From JAPHTQ01 sp046484535 (GTDB taxonomy: Bacteria; Pseudomonadota; Gammaproteobacteria; Thiohalomonadales; Thiohalomonadaceae), in NCBI GenBank assembly GCA_046484535.1, contig JAWOIT010000073.1:1-11067 (forward strand): a stretch of DNA of 11,067 bases, given 5' to 3'. Of this stretch, positions 5,671 to 11,067 are shown piece after piece. A model generated the notes under the pieces. The model was not told the origin of the DNA. It worked only from the letters and a program-made list of their open reading frames with translations, and made no database searches. Positions within the stretch are counted from its first letter, which is position 1; each line of letters starts with the position of its first letter. The position numbers and the translations under genes were made by a program.

Positions 5671-5691
5671 GAGATCCTCCCGGCTAGTGGC

Positions 5692-5803
5692 TTGTCGCCA
5701 ATGTCGTACGGGCGCACGTAAGGGGTAGGAAAAACGACGGTAAATAAGGGATAAAAGAGAGAAAAACCCCTTTCTCTCCCGCGGGCATACGACAAAGGCG
5801 ACA
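5692..5803. repeat. Nested inverted repeats between DUF3987 and the next gene
   Basis: Outer arms TGTCGCCAATGTCGT (5693-5707) and ACGACAAAGGCGACA (5789-5803) are complementary at 13 of 15 positions. Each arm itself contains two similar TGTCG units. Between them is a smaller perfect hairpin (5757-5778). The region is non-coding and A/T-rich in its middle (GGTAAATAAGGGATAAAA). It may be an origin or replication-protein binding site, since a DUF3987 gene is adjacent, or simply an extended termination structure. Confidence 0.6.
5751..5778 (-). terminator. Probable intrinsic terminator after the DUF3987 operon
   Basis: GAGAGAAA (5757-5764) pairs perfectly with TTTCTCTC (5771-5778) around a 6-nt loop. 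Read leftward the stem is followed by TTTTAT. It begins 38 nt after the stop of the DUF3987 gene. The stem is only half G/C, so efficiency may be modest. Confidence 0.5.
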
Positions 5804-5815
5804 TTTGAATACTCA

Positions 5816-7345
5816 TCATGCCGCCCTCCCAAGCTCGCGCATCATCGCGGTGATCTCTGCACGGCGCTCCCGCTCGCGTTCTGCTTTGGCCCGGAACCGT
5901 TCATGCACCAGCTCATTGACCCAATAGGCCGCAGGTCTGCCGCGTTCGTTGAGCCGGCCTTCTTCGTCAGGCCGGATCCAGCCGTACGCCTCCAGGCGGT
6001 CGAGGGTCTCCTCAAGTTCCCAGGGCTTCCACTTACGGGACGATTTCATGTGGCGGTTGAGATCCCGCTTGACGGTGAACCGCTGCCACTGCTGGGCAAG
6101 TATGAGCGCGGCCACCTCTCGGGCGTGGTCCTCGGTTTCGTCCAGGCCCTCGTAGAATTTCACAGCATGGGGAAGCAGCGTCCCCCACATTAACGCGGCC
6201 ACACGCTGCGCTGTGTCGCCTGAGACGGTTCTTGATGTGGGGTATTCCTTCCGGTAACCGTTTGCACAATCGATGCAATGAAAGGTGAGCAGCAGGCGGG
6301 CGAATAGGCCGTTCCACTTGCCCAAGGCTGCGGTCAAAAACTTGTTTGGATGGCTGCGTGTGATTGTCAGCAGCTTGGCATCTAGATCCTCGCGCACCTG
6401 GTGGGCCTCTTCGCTCAGCGTCACTACGGAACCATCGCCGGGTGGGGTGATCCCGGTCAGTTGTTTGATCAGCTCTGCATAGCTCCGCTTGGCATCCATG
6501 TCCGGCACACGGTCCTGCCCGATCGTGGCATCGCCTGCATACACCAGAATGAACCGCTGCAGCATGCCGTCATGGTTGGTGCTTCCGGCATAGGCTTGCA
6601 CCACATTTGGCTGTATGCCCCCCAGCACGCAAGCGCTCCAGTTCTCTACGAACGTGGATCCGCGGTTGATACGGTCGATCGCCTTGGGGCCGCCGTTGTA
6701 GGCTTCCAGCCAGGCAGCCCGATCCTTGTTGCCGCCGTTCTTATAGGCGTCCATCGATGCCAACCAGCCGGACGCCTCATCCCAAAACACCATTGCCCCG
6801 CGCGGCTCTGCATGGCTCAGGATCTCCTGCATCTTTTCCACTGTGGTATCGTTGACGATCAGGCGCTTCAGTATTGGCCGGGGCGGTTTTTCATCCCCCT
6901 TCTTGAGCTCGTCGCAAGCCCGCTCCCACTCTGCCATTGCTCTGGCATTTGCCTCGCGCCATTCGCGATCCACGGCGTAGAGCGGCCCCATGACTTTGCT
7001 GAGCCCTGGGCTTTTTTTGGCGCTGGGGTCGCCAACGATCAACACCCATAACCGCGCCGCTTCGGTCCAGGTTGGATCAAATCGCTTGGACTGGAGTTCG
7101 ATCCGGTCATCGATGGCGGCCGCTGCCGCACCGATCGCAGCCATGCCGATTACGGCAGGGTCGACACCAATCAACTCGGCCTGGTCTTTTGCAAAGCGCG
7201 AGATAACATCGGGCAGCAGGCCAATGGGAAAGGGTGGCAGTTCCAGGTTGTTGAACAGGTCGATAGGCCCATTCGTTGGCTGCGCCGGCTGTTCGTCAAG
7301 CTCGCGGTAAATCGCTTCAAGATCGACGGGCTCACGCTGCTGCAT
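5816..7345 (-). CDS. DUF3987-family replication ATPase/helicase-like protein
   Basis: A 509-residue protein. DUF3987 proteins are found in plasmids, prophages and islands and are thought to be P-loop ATPases, probably helicases, that act with a primase. Residues about 100-112 read WVLIVGDPSAKKS, the variant Walker A of this family (G105, K111, S112). Residues 184-190 (AMVFWDE) form the Walker B with D189-E190. The N-terminal part LPPFPIGLLPDVISRFAKDQ and the LW-V-I-VGDPS segment are typical. The C-terminal region (about 410-480) has KRDLNRHMKSSRKWKPWELEE and RPAAYWVNE, a winged-helix-like stretch, perhaps binding DNA. Translation starts at 7345 after GGGAGGT and overlaps the primase-like gene by 14 nt, so the two are translationally coupled. 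Family assignment is strong; the exact activity is from family knowledge. Confidence 0.9.
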   Translation of the reverse strand: MQQREPVDLEAIYRELDEQPAQPTNGPIDLFNNLELPPFPIGLLPDVISRFAKDQAELIGVDPAVIGMAAIGAAAAAIDDRIELQSKRFDPTWTEAARLWVLIVGDPSAKKSPGLSKVMGPLYAVDREWREANARAMAEWERACDELKKGDEKPPRPILKRLIVNDTTVEKMQEILSHAEPRGAMVFWDEASGWLASMDAYKNGGNKDRAAWLEAYNGGPKAIDRINRGSTFVENWSACVLGGIQPNVVQAYAGSTNHDGMLQRFILVYAGDATIGQDRVPDMDAKRSYAELIKQLTGITPPGDGSVVTLSEEAHQVREDLDAKLLTITRSHPNKFLTAALGKWNGLFARLLLTFHCIDCANGYRKEYPTSRTVSGDTAQRVAALMWGTLLPHAVKFYEGLDETEDHAREVAALILAQQWQRFTVKRDLNRHMKSSRKWKPWELEETLDRLEAYGWIRPDEEGRLNERGRPAAYWVNELVHERFRAKAERERERRAEITAMMRELGRAA

Positions 7346-7820
7346 TGCGCACCTCCCCCGGATACAGGCGATCGATCAGCTTGCAGATACGCTGAGCCGC
7401 CAGCAGCTCCCGTTCCCACTGCCCGGAGGGCATCGGCTTGAACTCGGGGCGGGCCTGTTGATAGGCGCGGTCGTGGGCAAGCTGCCGGTCTGTGGAGCGA
7501 TTGGCCAGGACGATGCCCAGAACGGTGATTTCGCGTTGCAGGGCGGCTTCGAGTTTCTGGCGTGAGACCGTGCGGGCCATCTGGCGACGTGCGCCGGCCG
7601 GCAGGCGTTCAGCGAACAGGTCGCGAAGCTGCAGCCCTACCGCCTCCACAATGTCCTGTGCGGTGCATCCGGCGAAGCAGTGGAGCAACGTCCGATCACC
7701 GCCGTCCTTAATGGATAGGCTCGGGCCGCGGTCGTCGTGGGCAGGGCAACGGGCTTGCCACTGGTCGGGGCCGGTCTGTTTCACCATATCCAGATGTTCG
7801 AGGATCTCCAGGTGATTCAT
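7332..7820 (-). CDS. CHC2 zinc-finger primase-like protein without TOPRIM domain
   Basis: A 162-residue protein. Residues 25-52 hold the zinc-binding site of DnaG/phage primases: C25-P-A-H28, then HCFAGC with C48 and C52, framed by the conserved DDRGPSLSI and LLHCFAGC. This domain recognises template and initiation sites in primases. The remaining 110 residues are helical and basic and contain no TOPRIM or other polymerase motif, so the protein is not a complete primase. It would have to cooperate with the DUF3987 protein, its direct downstream neighbour, or supply only DNA binding. The start at 7820 follows GGGGAGGT. Its ATG overlaps the stop of the small zinc-finger gene as ATGA, and its end overlaps the DUF3987 start. 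Confidence 0.85.
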   Translation of the reverse strand: MNHLEILEHLDMVKQTGPDQWQARCPAHDDRGPSLSIKDGGDRTLLHCFAGCTAQDIVEAVGLQLRDLFAERLPAGARRQMARTVSRQKLEAALQREITVLGIVLANRSTDRQLAHDRAYQQARPEFKPMPSGQWERELLAAQRICKLIDRLYPGEVRNAAA

Positions 7821-8017
7821 GCCAGCACCTCCCCGCGCCGCCGTTCACTTTCGCGCTTGCAGCTGTCGTGCGCTGGGCCGTGATCGTCTACGCTCAGCGG
7901 GCGGCCGCAGAAATTGCAGCGGGGCCATGCGGCGGCTATTGAAGTGCGGTAGAATTGTTGGGCGCGGTAAATCTGGCGGCTGCCCTTTCGGGGGCGGCCG
8001 TTTTTCTTATGTGGCAT
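7817..8017 (-). CDS. Small zinc-finger protein, unknown function
   Basis: A 66-residue basic protein, MPHKKNGRPRKGSRQIYRAQ... Residues 34-53 hold C34-x2-C37-x12-H50-x2-C53, enough to bind one zinc ion. The N-terminus is lysine- and arginine-rich, as in small nucleic-acid-binding proteins. The start at 8017 has GAGGGG upstream. It is 10 nt after the AlpA stop, and its own stop overlaps the next start as ATGA. Thus the gene is the second of four tightly packed genes in the replication operon. A role in assisting the primase-like protein or in DNA recognition is inferred from operon position; no family is recognised. Confidence 0.8.
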   Translation of the reverse strand: MPHKKNGRPRKGSRQIYRAQQFYRTSIAAAWPRCNFCGRPLSVDDHGPAHDSCKRESERRRGEVLA

Positions 8018-8027
8018 GGCTACCCCC

Positions 8028-8276
8028 TCAAGCTGCCTGTGACTGGCGACGGTTCATGATCTCGTGAACCAGCTCCCGGATCTCGGCATCGGTTTTACCT
8101 GCCAGGCGGGCCTGGTCGATCAGCTCGATTTCATCGCTCAGCCAGCGGGTGCAGCCAGGGGATAACCTGATGGGTGGGGGGAATAAGCCGGCACTGGTCC
8201 AGCGCCATGGAGTGGTGCGGCTCACGCCGTACCGTTCAGCGGCTTGGTGGTCGGTTAAGTATTTTCGAGTAGACAT
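8028..8276 (-). CDS. AlpA-type excisionase/transcriptional regulator
   Basis: An 82-residue helix-turn-helix protein, MSTRKYLTDHQAAERYGVSR... The motif KYLTDHQAAERYGVSRTTPWRW (split KYLTDHQAAERYG / VSRTTPWRW) then FPPPIRLSPGCTRWLSDEI is the MerR-like winged helix of the AlpA family, which in CP4-57 activates the integrase gene and drives excision. The ATG at 8276 is preferred over an upstream GTG because the GGAG site lies 8 nt before it and would overlap the GTG. It heads the operon that continues with the zinc-finger, primase-like and DUF3987 genes and follows the 195-residue gene by 78 bp. Control of excision and replication from one gene block is typical for such islands; the target promoter is not identified. 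Confidence 0.88.
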   Translation of the reverse strand: MSTRKYLTDHQAAERYGVSRTTPWRWTSAGLFPPPIRLSPGCTRWLSDEIELIDQARLAGKTDAEIRELVHEIMNRRQSQAA

Positions 8277-8342
8277 CGCTTGCACTCCGTGTTGATTTGT
8301 TTCACGGAATGCAGGATGCCAGTGTTAGTTTCTTATGCTAAT

Positions 8343-8370
8343 GGGCTTAAATCGCTATTTAAGCCCTTTT
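8343..8370. terminator. Symmetric hairpin holding the stop codon of the 195-residue gene
   Basis: GGGCTTAAA (8343-8351) pairs perfectly with TTTAAGCCC (8358-8366) around TCGCTA. TTTT follows on the plus strand, where no gene reads, while the minus side is followed by ATTAGC. The stop codon (8355-8357) is in the loop. On the minus strand the hairpin may help end the integrase transcript, but the T tract is on the wrong side. Confidence 0.45.
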
Positions 8371-8942
8371 GGCTTTGCGTCATCCGGGAATGACGCAATG
8401 AAGGTATCCAGTCTGGGGAGGAATATTTCCTCCCACTTCTTCCGCTCCTCATCAAACCGCTTCCGCAGGCCTTTCCATCTTTTTTCGTAGCTCTCCGCTA
8501 TCCATGTGTCTTTTGGTGGGTTTTCTCCTCGTTCCTGTGCGCGCCGCATTACTGAGTATGCGGACTCACCTATGCTTTGCCCTATGAGCTCATGGCATAC
8601 CCACACTGCTATTGCCAAATCATAATCTCTTGCCTGCATGACTCTGCGTTTAAGAGGCGGATCTATGCCTGCTCCACGGCTCTTGAGTCCAAGCTCTGTG
8701 ACCAAATCGATCTTGCCGTTACCGTCGAGAAAAGCCGTCATGGCTGGGCCAAGCCAATCAAGAACCCACGTAGGAGGACAGATCCCAACTTCATAGCAAT
8801 AAACAAAAGCCTCAAGGGCGGCTACTCCATCATTGGCCCTTTTATGATCCTCAAAGGCTATGGATAGGTTCATGTTGTCGAAGTCATCACCATCGTGCCG
8901 GAAATCACTCTCTCCGGGTTTTCTGGGTGTTATCGGTCTCAT
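8355..8942 (-). CDS. Hypothetical protein translationally coupled to the integrase
   Basis: A 195-residue soluble, mainly helical and charged protein (MRPITPRKPGESDFRHDGDD...). Its ATG at 8942 overlaps the integrase stop as ATGA, with GGGAGG inside the integrase gene as ribosome binding site, so both are made from one mRNA. Notable stretches are AALEAFVYCYEVGICPPTWV (about 42-61), AVWVCHELIGQSIGESAYSV (about 112-131), a probable small helix-turn-helix-like segment, and a basic coiled C-terminal part SYEKRWKGLRKRFDEERKKW. No catalytic motif or membrane span is seen. Codons are richer in A/T than in the integrase. I do not recognise the family; roles as an integrase accessory, a replication initiator-like protein or cargo are all possible. 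Confidence 0.82.
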   Translation of the reverse strand: MRPITPRKPGESDFRHDGDDFDNMNLSIAFEDHKRANDGVAALEAFVYCYEVGICPPTWVLDWLGPAMTAFLDGNGKIDLVTELGLKSRGAGIDPPLKRRVMQARDYDLAIAVWVCHELIGQSIGESAYSVMRRAQERGENPPKDTWIAESYEKRWKGLRKRFDEERKKWEEIFLPRLDTFIASFPDDAKPKGLK

Positions 8943-10174
8943 GCGCCTGCCTCCCTGATCGACACCACTTCACCGGACCTTGCCGGGCTGTTGATAAACT
9001 TGCACCAATCGGCCATCAGGCGAGCGCGTTTGAGCAGGAGATCGCCACGCCTATATGCCGCCTCCACCTTGTTGCCGATGGTGTGGGCCAGGGCCATCTC
9101 GGCAACCTCGTTGGGGTAGTGTGTCCGCTCGGCGCACCAGTCGCGGAAGGTCGAGCGGAACCCGTGCGGGACGGCATCCACGCCCATGCGCTTCGTGACT
9201 GCCGATAGGCTCATATCGGAAAGCTGGCCGCCACGCGGGGCAGGGAATAGGTGGTCATTGCCCTTCATCCGCGGCAGTGCTTTGAGTAGCTTCACCGCGG
9301 CGGTGGATAGCGGAACCGTGTGCTCCTTCCCGGCCTTCATCCGGTCGGCGGGGATCGTCCAGAGCTTGGCGTCCAGGTTGATCTCTGCCCAGGTTGCGCC
9401 GCGTACCTCACCTGAGCGGGCAGCGGTGAGAATGGCGAACTCCAGCGCACGGGCGCCCATGCCTTCACGCTTGCGAAGCTCGATCATGAAGTCGGGCATC
9501 TGGTCGAAGGGTAGGGCGCGGTGGTGTGTCACCTTTGCCAGCTTGCGCGGTTTGGGTAGCACGGCGTCCAGGTTTCCGCGCCAGCGGGCCGGGTTGTCAC
9601 CTTCTCGAAAGCCGCTCGCCGTGGCAAAGGCAAGGACTGACTCGATCCGCCCTCGCAGCCGTGTGGCTGTCTCCGTCTTGGTAGTCCAGATTGGCTCTAA
9701 CACTTGGACGATATGCGCCAGCTCGATCCGGTCGACGGGTAGCTTGCCGATAATGGGGGAGGCGTAGGTTTCGAGCGTGCTCCCCCATTGCGCCGCGTGT
9801 TTGGCGTTCTTGAACTCGGAGCTCTTGCGGGCCAAGAACTGCTTGGCGGCGTCGTCGAAGGTAAGCCGCTTGGCCTGCTCGGCTCTCAGCGCGTCACGGG
9901 CGGCCCTTCGTTGCTCTACCGGGTCGATACCCTGCCGGATCTGCTCACGCGCTTCTCGCGCTCGCTCCCGCGCCTGTGCCAAGGTCACATCAGGGAACCC
10001 ACCCAGGCCAATGTCCCGGCGCTTGGCCCCCACCGTGGCACGCAATACCCAGGACCGCGCCCCGGTCGGTGTGACCTGCAGTAGCAGCCCGGCAACACCT
10101 CCCACGGCATGAAGGCCGGGACTGGCGAGCCGCTTCACCTCCAGCGGGCTTAACTCTTTGGCTTTCTTCGGCAT
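8939..10174 (-). CDS. int: P4/CP4-57-type tyrosine recombinase (integrase)
   Basis: A 411-residue site-specific recombinase, complete for its family. The N-terminal DUF4102 arm-binding domain (about residues 1-85) shows LSPLEVKRLASPG, GLLLQVTPTGARSW and GLGGFPDVTLAQARERARE. A core-binding helical domain (about 100-190) follows. The catalytic domain carries the full set: R253 in TAARSGEVRG, K near 280 (DRMKAGKEHTVPLS), H337 and R340 in HGFRSTFRDW, H364 in LAHTIGN and the nucleophile Y374 in AYRRGD. The ATG at 10174 (MPKKAKELS) is chosen over an upstream TTG that gives ten unlikely residues. The gene starts about 160 bp inside attR and reads inward. Its substrate is the tRNA-Ser 3' end repeat. 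A G8 tract 6 nt before the start replaces the usual ribosome binding site. Confidence 0.95.
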   Translation of the reverse strand: MPKKAKELSPLEVKRLASPGLHAVGGVAGLLLQVTPTGARSWVLRATVGAKRRDIGLGGFPDVTLAQARERAREAREQIRQGIDPVEQRRAARDALRAEQAKRLTFDDAAKQFLARKSSEFKNAKHAAQWGSTLETYASPIIGKLPVDRIELAHIVQVLEPIWTTKTETATRLRGRIESVLAFATASGFREGDNPARWRGNLDAVLPKPRKLAKVTHHRALPFDQMPDFMIELRKREGMGARALEFAILTAARSGEVRGATWAEINLDAKLWTIPADRMKAGKEHTVPLSTAAVKLLKALPRMKGNDHLFPAPRGGQLSDMSLSAVTKRMGVDAVPHGFRSTFRDWCAERTHYPNEVAEMALAHTIGNKVEAAYRRGDLLLKRARLMADWCKFINSPARSGEVVSIREAGA

Positions 10175-10335
10175 GTTGCGCCCCCCCCACGTAGTACCCA
10201 ACAAAAATCACATGCCTGGATGCTACAGGATGCGACAATAAGAGACAATGCGGAATGGTGGTAGCGTGATATGTTATTGAAAATGAAGGGTATAGTGATG
10301 TTGGTTGCAACAGGGTGAGACGGCAGCATGGCGGG

Positions 10336-10354
10336 CTGACCCTCCGCCATATCA
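10336..10354 (+). repeat. attR: second copy of the 19-bp attachment repeat
   Basis: Identical to 173-191 and in the same orientation. It includes a fragment of the tRNA acceptor stem and CCA but no other tRNA part, so it is the displaced end of the original attachment site. It lies 160 bp upstream of the integrase start. The interval 10175-10335 also contains GCGACAAT and GAGACAAT, possible integrase arm sites. Confidence 0.93.
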
Positions 10355-10440
10355 CCTATAGGTGATTGAAAATAAAAACAAATAAAGTAATTTTCAGTCA
10401 TCCCCACAAAATTCAGCGGAAGTTAACGGACAGCTTTAGC

Positions 10441-10530
10441 CTATTGGCGGCTCAGGCGAGCAATCTGGTCCAGCGCGGCTGGATGTTTTTCTGCCACTCA
10501 CTGATCTGTGCATCGTACTGTTGGTTCCGC
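10441..10530 (-). pseudogene. Degenerate 3' fragment of a DUF4124 protein gene
   Basis: This stretch is similar, at roughly four of five bases, to 1153-1245 (the C-terminal end of the island DUF4124 gene), and uses the same TAG stop (10441-10443). Read leftward it gives QYDAQISEWQKNIQ, then a 1-nt deletion, then LDQIARLSRQ, against RYDAQISERQTNIQRMLDQVDRLSRQ (split RYDAQISERQTNIQ / RMLDQVDRLSRQ) in the intact gene. Upstream the likeness breaks up (10531-10640) and no signal peptide part is found. It is outside attR, so it belongs to the chromosome or an older element. The preceding 10355-10440 shows nothing recognisable. Confidence 0.78.
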
Positions 10531-10716
10531 TCCGTATAGAATCCAACTCAGTGTCGCGGCGCCGCCTCCTCAATTTTATCTCACATCCCAGACGGTTCCG
10601 CTCGGTCCGCTATCCCCTCCGTTGACTCTATGCGGTTATGGTGTCTTGTGGATACCAGGTACGGAGGCAGGCTTGAATTGATCTGCAGGACTCATGCTCC
10701 TCGGCATCCATCCAGG

Positions 10717-10954
10717 TAAGGGGGCTGGTCGCAATAATGTTGTCAACACCGAGGGCGTGCCTGGGCCATCAATGCAAGGTGCGTTTTGCAGGTAATGGCC
10801 GGGTCCTTGCCAAGAAACGCACAAACTCGCCTGAGCGAGTTTGGACCGCCGCAGGCGGGCCCGAAGGGCAGGCTTCATAGATGGAGCCTGAAACACGGGC
10901 AGTGATGGCCCAGGTATGGCTGGATGGGAAACATTATTTCGACCACCCCTAAGG
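10717..10954. mobile_element. MITE-like element, 228 bp, with 5-bp target duplication
   Basis: Terminal inverted repeats are 10722-10741 (GGGCTGGTCGCAATAATGTT) and 10930-10949, whose complement is GGGGTGGTCGAAATAATGTT; 18 of 20 match. TAAGG flanks both ends (10717-10721 and 10950-10954). No transposase gene fits within. GGGG ends and 5-bp duplications are features of Tn3-family elements, so it may be a Tn3-derived miniature element, but the inner repeat sequence is not the classical Tn3 one. Inside, perfect arms CCTGGGCCATCA (10760-10771) and TGATGGCCCAGG (10903-10914) enclose hairpins at 10779-10822, 10823-10842, 10846-10858, 10859-10869 and 10869-10890. The reading frames over this stretch are not genes. 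Confidence 0.72.
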
Positions 10955-10978
10955 GGGAAATAATCAGTGGGCATTATT

Positions 10979-11029
10979 CGGACTATTTTGTCCGCTTTTC
11001 TTGACGGCCGGACATATTTGTCCGACAAT
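10979..11029 (+). promoter_or_regulatory. Promoter with two near-identical palindromic operators
   Basis: CGGACTATTTTGTCCG (10979-10994) and CGGACATATTTGTCCG (11009-11024) share the arms CGGAC/GTCCG and lie 30 bp apart, about three helical turns. The second lies in the 17-bp spacer of a promoter, TTGACG (11001-11006) and GACAAT (11024-11029). A dimeric repressor bound there would block RNA polymerase. The regulator is not in the window and I do not recognise the motif. Confidence 0.65.
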
Positions 11030-11051
11030 ACGGCCAGCAGTTAAGGGAAAA

Positions 11052-11067
11052 ATGATGAACGGAAATG
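11052..11067 (+). CDS. Start of a chromosomal gene cut by the window edge
   Basis: ATGATGAACGGAAATG begins at 11052 (or at the second ATG, 11055) after AAGGGAA, 22 nt downstream of the operator-covered promoter. Only five codons are present, so nothing can be said about the product. It is called from promoter, ribosome binding site and start spacing alone. Confidence 0.35.

Larger units (their letters stand above)
173..10354. mobile_element. Integrative genetic element inserted in tRNA-Ser(UGA), about 10.16 kb
   Basis: The element is bounded by perfect 19-bp direct repeats that include the tRNA 3' end. It carries a complete P4-type integrase 160 bp inside the right repeat, an AlpA-type regulator, a CHC2 zinc-finger/DUF3987 replication module, several regulators and cargo. 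Almost all genes from 2005 to 10174 read leftward from the integrase end; only the tRNA-proximal cargo has genes in the other direction. I see no relaxase, type IV secretion, capsid, portal or terminase gene. It could be a satellite or a mobilisable island that relies on a helper, or a self-replicating integrated plasmid. Unusually, the integrase is at the end far from the tRNA. In the excised circle attP would lie between the integrase start and the GNAT operon promoter. Confidence 0.9.

Noticed and set aside
5671..5832. N-terminal extension of the basic 94-residue protein to 148 residues
   Set aside because: The extension crosses the terminator hairpin and inverted repeats; the internal ATG at 5670 has a strong ribosome binding site.
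6401..7051. 216-residue reading frame on the plus strand
   Set aside because: It is antisense to the well-supported DUF3987 gene, and its composition follows from the codon use of that gene.
9186..9767. 193-residue plus-strand frame
   Set aside because: Antisense to the integrase catalytic domain; serine- and arginine-rich as expected for a shadow frame.
10201..10335. Promoter for the integrase
   Set aside because: No pair of hexamers with good spacing could be found; control may come from attP-side sequence in the circle.
10636..11028. 130-residue reading frame on the minus strand
   Set aside because: It runs through the MITE hairpins and the operator region, has no ribosome binding site and reads as low-complexity basic sequence.

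Overview
The window shows a complete integrative genetic element inserted at the 3' end of a tRNA-Ser(UGA) gene, followed by a piece of flanking chromosome. The host looks like a gammaproteobacterium. This rests on the DUF4124 secreted protein, the P4/CP4-57-type integrase, the AlpA regulator and the DUF3987-type replication protein, a mix common in that class; I cannot name a genus. A 19-bp direct repeat made of the last 14 nt of the tRNA plus 5 downstream nt lies at 173-191 and again at 10336-10354. These copies are the two attachment sites, so the element repeat unit is about 10.16 kb.

Layout from left to right: the tRNA-Ser gene (97-186) with attL in its 3' end. Next is a tRNA-proximal cargo zone with mixed orientation: a two-gene operon of a 61-residue protein and a GNAT acetyltransferase that resembles a toxin-antitoxin pair (311-1052), a secreted DUF4124 protein (1153-1644, minus) and a small two-span membrane protein (1747-1977). 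From about 2000 to 10174 every gene is on the minus strand. Reading in transcription order from the attR end, these are: the tyrosine recombinase; a translationally coupled 195-residue protein of unknown function; an AlpA-type regulator; a small zinc-finger protein; a CHC2 zinc-finger primase-like protein; and a DUF3987 helicase-like ATPase. The genes from AlpA to DUF3987 form a tight operon with overlapping start and stop codons. Further along are a basic 94-residue protein, a coiled-coil protein, about 380 bp of structured non-coding DNA, a ribbon-helix-helix regulator with a strong operator-covered promoter, two overlapping small genes with similar folds, an HExxH metallopeptidase and a sigma-region-4-like protein.

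How it may work (inference): the integrase, probably with AlpA controlling excision, moves the element. The zinc-finger/DUF3987 module could replicate the excised circle. The GNAT pair would stabilise carriage. The RHH protein would repress its own operon through two 16-bp operators exactly 21 bp apart. No relaxase, conjugation, capsid or terminase gene is present, so transfer would depend on a helper.

Beyond attR (10355-11067) the chromosome carries a frameshifted 3' remnant of a second DUF4124 gene, a 228-bp MITE-like element with 20-bp terminal inverted repeats and a 5-bp target duplication, and a promoter with two near-identical palindromic operators in front of a gene that starts at the window edge.
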